From Bdellovibrionales bacterium (GTDB lineage Bacteria > Bdellovibrionota > FAC87 > UBA2466): a stretch of DNA of 64,000 bases. The notes beneath the pieces were generated by a model that was not told where the DNA came from, did not search any database, and saw only the letters and a program-made list of their open reading frames with translations. Below are positions 43,136 to 52,400 of this stretch, in pieces (the stretch's first letter is position 1; each line of letters opens with the position of its first letter). Made by a program: the position numbers and the translations under genes. Where the stretch lies: positions 1 through 64,000 of the forward strand of contig SXPJ01000083.1 of the NCBI GenBank assembly GCA_005776395.1. The letters run 5' to 3'.

Positions 43136-44060
43136 GAAAATGTATTGATGTATGAAATGTTTCATCATGAATTCGATAGTGATCGAAATATTGTTTTCTC
43201 ACATGTTGCCGAAAACGATCGCACTCAGCTTCAACTATATTTTCGGTTAATTCATTTTTCTTTTCTAGCTTCTTTAGCATAGCTCGAATCTCTGTCGCCT
43301 CCTGGATTGTTTGCATCCCTGTAGGATCTACACGATAAACTGGAGACTGGGTGGTTTCACTTAAAAACAGAATAATTCCACTAAGCGCCAGACGATTGTA
43401 TTCTGCAAGGTGATGAGAGTTCACCTTTCCCGTTGAAACCACATCTGTTCTTTTTACTAAAGCTTGCCACTTTTTTAATCTCTGAATGGCCAACATACTG
43501 CTAAATAAAATTTTATTCGTTTTAAAAGAAAAAAATGTGTCTTTTAGCGCCCCATCTAACAATTGATCATGCCCATGGGTTCTTGGATTTCTAATAATCT
43601 CCTCAATCCCCTGCCATGCGTGCTCACCGTAATATTGATCTACACTCACTTCCCAAAAGGCGTGAGTAAAGCTCCCCCTCCCCGAATACTGAGAGATATT
43701 TTGGTAAGGAACAAAAAAGTTATGAGAAACAGTATCGGCCGCAAGATGGGAAAGATATCCATAGACAAAGGCCTTCTCAGCGGGGGTCTTTGCATGGGAA
43801 ACAAGCCCCAACCCTACATCAAAGTTATGACAGTTATAGAGATATTCAACATAAGCTTTTCCAATGGTAATATCTGCCGCAATACAACCGTACAAATAAT
43901 CAAATCGAAACTCCTGAATTAGCGAACTTAAAGAGACAGGTAAAAGATGGGCAAATGAAAAAATCTCTTTAGCATAAAAAAGATGGGTCGCTGGAGCCCA
44001 AGCCCAAGCCTCTCTGGGAACTAGCATACAAAGGGCTAACAAACTAAGGAGAGACTTCAT
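43116..44060 (-). CDS. Exported zinc-dependent phospholipase C-like protein
   Basis: A 314-residue protein with a signal peptide (residues 1-19) and a mature start at WAWAPATHLFYAKEI, where the N-terminal Trp and nearby His are metal ligands in the zinc-dependent phospholipase C/S1-P1 nuclease fold. GYLSHLAADTVSHNFFVPYQ supplies H..aD..H ligands, and further His residues lie in FTHAFWEVSVDQYYGEHAW. Many bacterial members are uncharacterised. Overlaps the lipoprotein phosphoesterase by 20 bases. Confidence 0.8.
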   Translation of the reverse strand: MKSLLSLLALCMLVPREAWAWAPATHLFYAKEIFSFAHLLPVSLSSLIQEFRFDYLYGCIAADITIGKAYVEYLYNCHNFDVGLGLVSHAKTPAEKAFVYGYLSHLAADTVSHNFFVPYQNISQYSGRGSFTHAFWEVSVDQYYGEHAWQGIEEIIRNPRTHGHDQLLDGALKDTFFSFKTNKILFSSMLAIQRLKKWQALVKRTDVVSTGKVNSHHLAEYNRLALSGIILFLSETTQSPVYRVDPTGMQTIQEATEIRAMLKKLEKKNELTENIVEAECDRFRQHVRKQYFDHYRIHDETFHTSIHFHEPKKG

Positions 44061-44141
44061 ATGGGCATCATAACTCTTTTTTAACCTTTTTCATCAACTC
44101 TTGTTGCCGGATCCCCTCCTCTTATTTATGCTTCGATTGCG

Positions 44142-44840
44142 ATGGCACAGAATAACTCTAATTTAGTTGGGGAATACATGGCACTTTGGCAAGAGCACGG
44201 CATTGAAGAGATCCCATCTAAGAAAAAATCTAGAACAAAAAGAAAACGGAAGCCACCTCAAACTCAACCACAATACAAATCCTTAACCGATTTACAGAAT
44301 GAATTGAGAGATTGCCGTAGATGCGGACTCTGCAAGGAAAGAAACAAGATCGTTTTCGGTAGTGGTAATCCTAAAACTAAGCTCTTATTTGTGGGAGAGG
44401 GGCCGGGAGCCAATGAAGACAAAACAGGGCTTCCCTTTGTGGGGCGCGCAGGCGATCTTTTAAACAAAATTATTGAAGCTATGGCGCTGACTCGTGACGA
44501 GGTTTATATTGCTAACATCGTTAAATGTCGCCCCCCAAGCAATCGAGTTCCACTTCCAGAAGAGATCGAAGAGTGCCTCCCTTTTTTAAAAGCACAAATT
44601 GAATTAATTAAACCTCAAATGATTGTTGCGTTAGGATTAACTGCGGCCTCAACTCTGACTGGAGAGGATGCAACGATGGGCATGCTGAGAGGAAAATTTC
44701 ACAACCTTGTTTGGAATAACTCTATTCCTTTAATGGCGACCTATCATCCGGCCTATTTACTTAGAAATCCGGCTGCAAAGAAAGTGGTATGGGAAGATAT
44801 GAAGCTTGTGATTAAGAAGATGGGACCCTCAAAAAAATGA
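44142..44840 (+). CDS. Uracil-DNA glycosylase, family 4 (iron-sulfur)
   Basis: A 232-residue enzyme that removes uracil from DNA. Family 4 features: cluster cysteines in DCRRCGLCKERN and later NIVKCRPPSNR and EECLPFL; motif A GEGPGANEDKTGLPFVGRAG; and the C-terminal TYHPAYLLRNP with the catalytic-region histidine. The first 45 residues are basic and linker-like. It starts at ATG 44142 and overlaps nfeD by four bases. Confidence 0.93.
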   Translation: MAQNNSNLVGEYMALWQEHGIEEIPSKKKSRTKRKRKPPQTQPQYKSLTDLQNELRDCRRCGLCKERNKIVFGSGNPKTKLLFVGEGPGANEDKTGLPFVGRAGDLLNKIIEAMALTRDEVYIANIVKCRPPSNRVPLPEEIEECLPFLKAQIELIKPQMIVALGLTAASTLTGEDATMGMLRGKFHNLVWNNSIPLMATYHPAYLLRNPAAKKVVWEDMKLVIKKMGPSKK

Positions 44841-46123
44841 ACCGTTTAAAGAGTTTTCTTCTTATCCTTTTATTCTCAGCGGCTAGCTGGGCCGAAACTG
44901 AAGCCTCAATAATTCAAGTTTCAGACACTATCAATCCAGGAACAGCGGACTACATCGTCGCTGAAATTAATAAAAGTAATTTGGCTAAGGCCCCCTATCT
45001 GATTCTGCAATTAGATACACCGGGGGGATTGCTCAACTCCACCCGTAAGATTGTTCAAGCCATGCTCAATAGTAAGATCCCTATTGTTGTTTGGATTGGC
45101 CCTAAGGGAGCTCAAGCGGGAAGTGCAGGAGCCCTAATCACATTTGCAGCGGATGTAGCCACCATGGCCACAGGAACCAATATTGGAGCGGCTCATCCTG
45201 TCGATGCAAGCGGACGATCTATGGATAAAACCATGAGTGATAAGATCACCCATGACACCGCAGCCTTTGCCAGCAGCTTAGCTAAGGCGAAAGGGCGAAA
45301 TATCGAATGGGCTAAGGAATCGGTCTACTCAAATAAATCCATTTCCTCAGATGAAGCGGTTAAACTTAAAGTAATTGATTTTATTGCTGACGATCTGACC
45401 GATTTAGAACTCAAACTTCGAGGCTACCGTCTCACAGTCCCGAAAGAGGGGATCTCTCAACTCCCAAGTTCAGCTCAAAAAACTCAGCTTTTTCCAGCTA
45501 CGATTAAACAAAAGATCGTCTCTTTTTTCGCTAACCCTTCCCTAGCCTATCTTATTCTAAGCCTCGGAGGATTGTGTATTTGGATTGAGCTCTCACATCC
45601 TGGCCTGATATTCCCAGGTGTTTTGGGAGCTCTTTGCGTACTGATAAGTCTAGTCTCTTTTCAATTACTCCCTATTCGGTTTGGTGCTCTAGGCATGTTG
45701 TTATTGGGAATTGCTCTACTTATCGCTGAGCTTTACGTAACCTCTTATGGGGTTCTTGGTATCGGGGGAATTCTTTCTTTTGTGTTGGGCTCTCTCTATT
45801 TAATGGATACAAATGTCCCAGAATTTCAGATCTCACTTTCCCTTATTTTTCCAGTGGCCACCTGTTTAGCTCTATCGGTGTTTATCCTAAGCTATATTAT
45901 TTGGAAGAGCCGCCATTTAAAAGTAGCTGACGGTTATCACAGTCTTATTGGAACCACGACCGAGGCCCACTCAGAGATCACAAAGATTTCCGGAAATATT
46001 TTTATTCAAGGAGAACTCTGGTCAGCTCGTAGTGAGGATGGACTCCCTATCAAACAGGGGGCTTTAGTGCAGGTTCAAGAAGTTAGAGGATTACAACTTA
46101 TAGTTAAAAAGAAGGAGAATTAG
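44837..46123 (+). CDS. NfeD-like membrane serine protease (ClpP-class)
   Basis: A 428-residue NfeD long form. A signal peptide is at 1-19. The ClpP-like protease domain (about 25-205) reads [19 protein letters not shown], the nucleophile serine in [15 protein letters not shown], and [11 protein letters not shown]. Four transmembrane helices follow (about 230-350), then a C-terminal OB-fold NfeD domain ([18 protein letters not shown]). Paired with the slipin gene two bases downstream, the classic NfeD-stomatin operon of membrane quality control. Confidence 0.93.
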   Translation: MNRLKSFLLILLFSAASWAETEASIIQVSDTINPGTADYIVAEINKSNLAKAPYLILQLDTPGGLLNSTRKIVQAMLNSKIPIVVWIGPKGAQAGSAGALITFAADVATMATGTNIGAAHPVDASGRSMDKTMSDKITHDTAAFASSLAKAKGRNIEWAKESVYSNKSISSDEAVKLKVIDFIADDLTDLELKLRGYRLTVPKEGISQLPSSAQKTQLFPATIKQKIVSFFANPSLAYLILSLGGLCIWIELSHPGLIFPGVLGALCVLISLVSFQLLPIRFGALGMLLLGIALLIAELYVTSYGVLGIGGILSFVLGSLYLMDTNVPEFQISLSLIFPVATCLALSVFILSYIIWKSRHLKVADGYHSLIGTTTEAHSEITKISGNIFIQGELWSARSEDGLPIKQGALVQVQEVRGLQLIVKKKEN

Positions 46124-46125
46124 AG

Positions 46126-46869
46126 ATGTTTAGTTTTGCATTTATCGTTTTGGTGTTTTTTGGCGGGCTTCTACTCTCATCAATTAAAGTACTTCAAGAG
46201 TACGAGCGGGGAGTTATTTTTAGATTAGGAAGGCTGATTGGAGCTAAAGGACCCGGTCTTGTAATCCTTTTACCTGGAATCGATCGCATGGTGAAGGTTG
46301 GGCAAAGGGTCATTACAACCGACATCCCGCCACAAGATGTGGTCACTAAAGATAACGTTTCAATTGCGGTTAATGCCGTACTTTTATTTCGCGTAATAGA
46401 TCCAGTTAAAGCTATTCTCAATGTAGAAAGTTATCTTGAAAGCACTTACCAATATGCTCAGACCACATTACGATCGGTCCTAGGCTCTGTAGAGCTCGAT
46501 GAAGTTTTAAGTGAACGAGAAAGTTTAAACAGAAGAGTTCAAGAGATCTTAGATCTTCATACCGACCCCTGGGGAGTTAAAGTTTCTGCGGTGGAGATTA
46601 AACAGGTAGATCTTCCTAAAGAGATGCAACGAGCGATGGCGACTCAGGCTGAAGCTGAAAGACAACGACGAGCCAAGGTGATTGCCGCAGCCGGGGAGTT
46701 CCAGGCAGCAGAAAAACTGGTGGAGGCCGCTAAAGCCATCCAAGGCCACCCTGAAGCTCTTCAACTACGTTATTTGCAAACCCTTCAAGAGGTCGCAAGC
46801 GAAAATAACTCGACGACTATTTTCCCCATTCCTATTGATCTTTTTAGACCGTTCTTAGAGAGAAAATAG
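46126..46869 (+). CDS. SPFH/stomatin-like slipin
   Basis: A 247-residue slipin with an N-terminal membrane segment and SPFH domain: [56 protein letters not shown] and [21 protein letters not shown] coiled-coil PQ-type end follows ([21 protein letters not shown]). It is the usual partner and substrate of NfeD; GGAG precedes the ATG. Confidence 0.95.
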   Translation: MFSFAFIVLVFFGGLLLSSIKVLQEYERGVIFRLGRLIGAKGPGLVILLPGIDRMVKVGQRVITTDIPPQDVVTKDNVSIAVNAVLLFRVIDPVKAILNVESYLESTYQYAQTTLRSVLGSVELDEVLSERESLNRRVQEILDLHTDPWGVKVSAVEIKQVDLPKEMQRAMATQAEAERQRRAKVIAAAGEFQAAEKLVEAAKAIQGHPEALQLRYLQTLQEVASENNSTTIFPIPIDLFRPFLERK

Positions 46870-46896
46870 GGCTATTAATTTAAACCGATTCTTTCC

Positions 46897-46929
46897 CTCA
46901 AGGCTCTGATAAATATTCAGAGCCTTGAG
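46897..46929. terminator. Bidirectional hairpin between convergent slipin and CADD genes
   Basis: A perfect 13-bp stem (46897-46909 with 46917-46929, loop TAAATAT) lies in the 70-base gap between the two convergent genes. No strong T-tract follows on either side. Confidence 0.7.
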
Positions 46930-46939
46930 AGGTTAAAAT

Positions 46940-47620
46940 TCAAGCAACCGTTTCCGCTCTATACCGACGCTCAACTCCATCGAGAAAGTCGTATAAAGTA
47001 TTTAATGTTTTCTCCACCACTTCAACGGCTCGATCTTCATCCTTCTCTGAAGTGCAGAGTTGAGAAAGTAAGTTCATTTCGGTCTCGGAATGATAGACAT
47101 CGTAGACTTGGTGAGTCTTGAAAAACTCCACCGTTTTTTCATCACTCACTCCATAAAAACATTTCAAGCCATCGATCTTTGTACGAGCTACATCCGGCTG
47201 TTGTCTCTCATAAGAATATAGGGCCGCTAAGCCATCAATAGGATTTTCCGAACTCATATAATCTCTAAAAACCTTAAGAAGATTTTGAGTTTCATCGGAG
47301 AAAAAATGCTTCGGTAATTCTAAGCGATCCACCCCCATACCTTCAGCAAATCGGCTCCATAATTCCAAGTGGTTCTCATCTCCTTGCTCTTCATGAATTA
47401 GATTTTCAAGAAGCGCTTGTCGCATCTTAGGATCTTCACATTTGGTGTGTAGAGCACTGAGAAATCTAGGAAACTCTTTTTCAAATGCATAATACTCTTT
47501 AGCATAACCCTGAAGCTCGTTACGGGATAACTCTCCACAGACCCATCTTGTATAAAATGAATGGGACAATAAATGTTTCTGTTGAATTTTATCCTCAAGA
47601 CGTGATCTTAAAGTGCGCAT
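46940..47620 (-). CDS. CADD-family haem-oxygenase-fold protein, probable self-sacrificing pABA synthase
   Basis: A 226-residue helical protein of the TENA/PqqC/CADD fold. The metal ligands of Chlamydia CADD appear at constant offset: E77, H84 (HEEQGDENH), E138 (YSYERQ), H170, D174 and H177 (HQVYDVYH). The residues reported as sacrificed or needed for p-aminobenzoate formation have counterparts Y23, Y39 and K148. From this I infer it makes pABA for folate from its own tyrosine, replacing PabABC. The correspondence relies on my memory of CADD numbering. Monocistronic. Confidence 0.85.
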   Translation of the reverse strand: MRTLRSRLEDKIQQKHLLSHSFYTRWVCGELSRNELQGYAKEYYAFEKEFPRFLSALHTKCEDPKMRQALLENLIHEEQGDENHLELWSRFAEGMGVDRLELPKHFFSDETQNLLKVFRDYMSSENPIDGLAALYSYERQQPDVARTKIDGLKCFYGVSDEKTVEFFKTHQVYDVYHSETEMNLLSQLCTSEKDEDRAVEVVEKTLNTLYDFLDGVERRYRAETVA

Positions 47621-47763
47621 CTTCTCTCCTTTTAAAAAAAGCTACTATAACAACGAGATCTTTTTAAAGCACAGAAATTTTTCTATAAACAAATACCGCT
47701 TTGCGCCACCTTTCTAATAAAGTCTATTGCCATCCCAGGTTGGGCTCGTTAATTTGAGACTCT

Positions 47764-48936
47764 ATGCAAACAAAGGTTAAATGGTTTCTTATTATCGCCC
47801 TTCTAATCCCCTGTTGGGTTATCGGTATTAAGTATGAAATTGATCTTGTCGTTCTTCATGCCACCGCTCAGTTTCTTAATAATGACTTTACCCGGGTGTA
47901 TATGCAAAATGGGGATTTAGGCCGCTATTTTTATGGCCCCTTCTCGCTTATTTTAATTAAGCCTTTAGGCTATTTGTCATTTCCTGTGGTTAAATATTTT
48001 TGGCTCTGCTTACAAACGGTCTGTTATTTTGCCTTTGGATCTATTCTTACCGACCTCTATCCTTTTCTAAAAGAGAAGAGGTATTTTTGGGGGTGGGTTC
48101 TCATTTGGATTATTGCTATTAATCCCATTCATAATAATTACCAAAGCAATAACATTCAACTCATGCTCGCTACACTTTTGGTCTTAGCTGAAAAGCTAAC
48201 AAGAAGTTCATCCTCTTCAAAACAGATCCTAGGTGGGATTCTTGTCACCTTTACTGCGGGCATCAAGGTTTTTCCTGCGTTTTTGGTGCTCTACTATTTC
48301 ATTGCAAAGAATAATGCCACTAGAAAAGGGATTCTTTTAGGCGGACTTATCGTTATTGCAAGCCCCTTTCTTTTTTTAGGTCCAGACAAGGCTCTGTTTT
48401 TATACCAAGGATTTTTTAGTAATCTAATCACCTACTCAGCTGAAAACAGTCTAACCAAGATCAATGATATTCTTTGTCTCCCCTCTCTCCTTGCTAGAAT
48501 AGGTTGGAGCTCTAAAGCCATTAATATTTGTGTTTTAATAATTTCAGCTCTGTTTTACTTGTGGGTTTATTTATCTAGACTTTCATTTAAGCAGGGAAGA
48601 ACCGAATATCACCTTCTAGCGATGGCATGGGCTCTAAGTGTTCTATTAAACCCCAGCACTCGACCCCACTATTTTATTTTTTATATTCCTGCGTTCTGCT
48701 CGATTTTGGAGGTTATCTATTCAAACAGCTACTCAAAAGTTTTAACATGGGGGCTCATCTTCTCAACACTTCTTATTGCTTTTACAGCGGAGGGGGTTGT
48801 AGGAAAACAGTGGAATGAATGGTTAGAGCATGCAAATTTTCCAACCTATGGAATGGTATTGCTCTGCTTAGTGCTGACAGTGGCAGTGCTAGCAACTCAG
48901 AACTCTCGAGACAATCAAAGAGTGCTTACAAATTAA
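47764..48936 (+). CDS. GT87-like polyprenol-linked glycosyltransferase, multipass membrane
   Basis: A 390-residue protein with about ten hydrophobic segments. The arrangement of an early DLVVLHATAQFLNN loop, FYGPFSLILIKPLG and NPIHNNYQSNNIQLMLATLL, then a later LLNPSTRPHYFIFYIPAF, fits the DUF2029/GT87 family, whose mannosyltransferases act in the outer leaflet with lipid-linked sugars. Donor and acceptor are unknown. It overlaps the next convergent gene by four bases. Confidence 0.8.
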   Translation: MQTKVKWFLIIALLIPCWVIGIKYEIDLVVLHATAQFLNNDFTRVYMQNGDLGRYFYGPFSLILIKPLGYLSFPVVKYFWLCLQTVCYFAFGSILTDLYPFLKEKRYFWGWVLIWIIAINPIHNNYQSNNIQLMLATLLVLAEKLTRSSSSSKQILGGILVTFTAGIKVFPAFLVLYYFIAKNNATRKGILLGGLIVIASPFLFLGPDKALFLYQGFFSNLITYSAENSLTKINDILCLPSLLARIGWSSKAINICVLIISALFYLWVYLSRLSFKQGRTEYHLLAMAWALSVLLNPSTRPHYFIFYIPAFCSILEVIYSNSYSKVLTWGLIFSTLLIAFTAEGVVGKQWNEWLEHANFPTYGMVLLCLVLTVAVLATQNSRDNQRVLTN

Positions 48937-49247
48937 TGACGCGAACGATGTCTTCGCCGGCTAGAGTGCTTTCGAGCATGATGGCGACGATGGCTCTTTT
49001 TATGTCCTGCTCTTGAAATACGATGTGAAGATCTTACTGAAGATTGACCTGTGCCAAAGGTTTTCATGGAAAACTTAGAACCAAAGAACGGTATCTTCTG
49101 ACCAAAAGAGGTAATCTGATAAGTTATTTTCCTACCAAATAATCCACGCTTATAAGCGGTAAATCCTCCATAGCAAAGCCCTACAATTAAAGCGATAGGA
49201 ATAATTTTTCTAAAAAGCTGCTTTATTTTCCAAATCAATTCTGACAT
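48933..49247 (-). CDS. Small membrane protein with Arg/His-rich tail
   Basis: A 104-residue protein starting at ATG 49247, chosen because GAGGAG lies just upstream; an in-frame ATG at 49277 lacks this. It has one transmembrane helix (PIALIVGLCYGGFTAY), then a neutral stretch with KIPFFGSKFSMKTFG, and the last 35 residues are dense in Arg, His, Ser and Lys (HRRHHARKHSSRRRHRSRH). Such a tail could bind nucleic acid or acidic lipids. No family recognised. Confidence 0.65.
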   Translation of the reverse strand: MSELIWKIKQLFRKIIPIALIVGLCYGGFTAYKRGLFGRKITYQITSFGQKIPFFGSKFSMKTFGTGQSSVRSSHRISRAGHKKSHRRHHARKHSSRRRHRSRH

Positions 49248-49467
49248 CAACTCCTCACTCTCCAACAAGGCAGACAAGACTCAAACACGAGGGCGCTTCT
49301 GCCACGAGATCTCTACGCAACTCCTATGCCCGAGAACTTAATTTGTCTAGCCAAAGGGCTTAGTTGTTCGTTTCAAAGGGGTTAGGAGAGAATCAAGTCT
49401 TTTGTCCGAAGCTAAAACAGCTGTCTAATTGTTAAACAGCAGTGCCTATTTGGGAGCTACCCTTTAT

Positions 49468-52400
49468 TTACGGGGTTGACGGGACCTTCAATACCGTAAT
49501 GACGATAACATCCTGGAGGCCATTCATGTTCACTGGCTCTAGTCGAGTTCTTATCACTATAATGTTATCTTTCGGTTGAAACATTAGGCCCACTTCGTTA
49601 GTGACGGAGCCAGCTTTTTGATAGCCCTTTGAGTGGGCTAAGACCTGTTGGCGTGTATTGGCGCTATTGAATACAGGACCTTCGCCACTTATTAGGACTC
49701 CATCAAAATAAAGGCCTCCCTCAGGATTCGGCAGATACTCTATAATAGCTTTCTTTGTTGACCATTGTTCCGTGTTAAAAACAGAAACTCCTTCTATCGA
49801 TGGGCCTACGCTCTTTACCCCTTCGAGTTGCCGACTTATAAGGCTCCTTGCTTGACCGTTATTCTTAGCCATGAATGCTGACATGAGGCCTTGCGGTTCT
49901 TCAATTAATCGATACTGAGTTTTGTTGATTGGGGAGCGAATCCTCTCAAAGATCGAAAGGTTAAAAGCGATGTCATCGGTATAATCTGGTAGAGTTTTTG
50001 ACCCAATTTTAGTTGTGATTGTTGCTGGCGATGTAATTTCAGCCGCGACCTTCGAGAAATCTTTGTAGTCGGGAACTCGTCCTTCGGCATGCGCTCGTTT
50101 AGAAGCTTCGGCATAAACTTCACTGGCAGCCTGATGCATCTCGTTTACGACACCTCTCTTCATCTGGACCAACTGTTGGGTGTTACTTCCCGCAAACCAG
50201 AAGCCTAAATCATCGATAAGTTTGCGAGCTTCGTTATAAGACCAGCCCTCTTCTTTCATTAATTGGGTAGCTTCTTGAAAACGCTTTTTGAATGAGCTTA
50301 TTTCGAATTCGGAGAGAGGTTTGCCTTTCCTGGCTTGAAACTGTGCTATTTGAGCCTCTGCCCCCCCTTCCAAAACCCTCATTAATTCTCCAGATTTCCT
50401 GGAATCGCCCTTGATTATGTTTATAACTCTTGGGTCCTGAGGATCAAAGCCAGGGGCCTGGGCCGCTTTCAATTTCTGAAAAAGTTGTGCGCTTCTTATT
50501 TCTATGGGGGCAGTAGAATCGTAAGGTAGATTATGGATTTTTTGAATCTCACTCCCAATATTCTTATCTCCGATTTTAGCAATCTCTTCCAATTGCTTGG
50601 CTTGATAGGGATCTCTATCAAGGAAGCCCTCCTTTGAAGGTTTTTTTTCATTCAAAAGATCGTGAACTGTTTTACCCGTATTTTCTTTGAATTCGCTTAG
50701 TTTTTTTCCAGTTTCAGCAAAGACCTCTCTAGGACGATTCCAGAAATTCTTCTCGGTTTCATTTCCATTTTCCAAGTTAAAAAGGGGGTCTGCTCCTTTA
50801 GAGAAGGCAGAACCTTCGGCTAGTTTGGGATTAATCTCATAGAGAAGTCTCGCGTAGGCGGTTGTCAGGGCATCTTGTCTAGACGGATCTTTCATTACCT
50901 CTCTAGCAAAGGCATGGGAGAGATCTCTTTCCTTAAGAGCCTTAGGGTTGACTCCAAGCTCCTTGGCAGCCTTGCTGAGTTCGTATTTTCTGATGACATT
51001 GCCACCCAATTTCTGAACTTTATGCATCACCGCGGGGAGGCCGGCGACGCCAAAGGCACCGACCCCGGCTTGGTAATAATCTCCACTATTAACATTCTCG
51101 AGCACCTGGCCGCCAGTCTGGTAATTGAGATAAGCTCCGATGAGATCTCCCACCGGTTTTGATATTCCAGAGGCAGCTCCGAGTAAGACACCACCGCGAG
51201 CCGTTTCTGTGACTTCGTCCCAATCGAGAGAGGTCTTGGCATTGACTCCTTCGGGGAGTGATCCACTTTCTAATTTTCTCCGATCGTCCTTAATCTTAGC
51301 CCACTGATCCGCCAGAGAGAATCCGGCACCAAGACTAGATCCCGCGAGGGCACCTCCCCCTATTTGAATCCCCTTGGCGGTGTACCAGGCTCGTGTTCCA
51401 ATCGCGGCAAAAGTGACGGCTTGAGTACCTTTAGTGGCAGCGGCGAAGGCCGCTCCAGCCCCCATAGTGGCTACCGTCGCGACCGCTCCGCCGATTTTCT
51501 GACGAACCTCCGACGCATATTGTTCGGCCTTTCCCTGAGCCATTTCAGCCAAGCCATTGCTCGCATCGCTAGCGAGTTTTCTATATTGTTCGGCTGCTTC
51601 AGGATCAATGGCTTGTAATCTCGCTGCTGATTTAGAAATTTCATCTATCTGATTTTGAGCCTCTTTCATGGTCGGGTTTTCCTTACTATAGGAAATGCCT
51701 TTTGCTAAATGAATCAAAGCAGACATCACTGGAATGGGCGTTTTTTCGGAGGGAATTCCGCTTTGGAAATTAACAAAACCAGATGCCGAGGCGGTAGTTG
51801 CGTTGTCGAAGAGTTCCTGTAACGAAAGAGATTTCGACTTTTCTTCTCCTGCTCCTTTCAAGATATCAGAAATGAGTTTTCTTTCACTCTCAATAATCTC
51901 TAATTTTCTGAAGGGAGAAATAATATGCTTCTCATTTTGTTTTTCGGATAAAACTCGAAAGTCATCTTCATAACCTTTTCGATTTTTGGCTAGGAATTTC
52001 TCTGCGACGCTCCGAAGAGATGCAAAAGACTTAAACTGATAAGGATTAAGCTCCCTCTGTTCGGTGCGATCGAGTTCTTTCTTGATTAAAGAAAAGATCA
52101 TGAACTCTGTCTCTTTCATTGAGAAACGTTTCTCTGGAGTAAGATCAACGCCCCTCTCCTTGAGATCAGCTTCGAGGTTTCGGTAGCTTTGAAGTTTATC
52201 AAAGGCTTCTCGCAGTGATGGGGGTAACCGTTCAGCGGCCATACTCGAGAAGGTCTCTCCTTTATTGGCCTGGTCAAAAATTTCTTTTGCCCAATCAAAT
52301 TCGAACCCCTTGACTTGAACAGAATCTGCCTTGGTGACTGGATGTGTTCGAACAGTGATGCGGGCCCTGGTAGCGTCGACGTGCAGAGAATCGATCAGGA

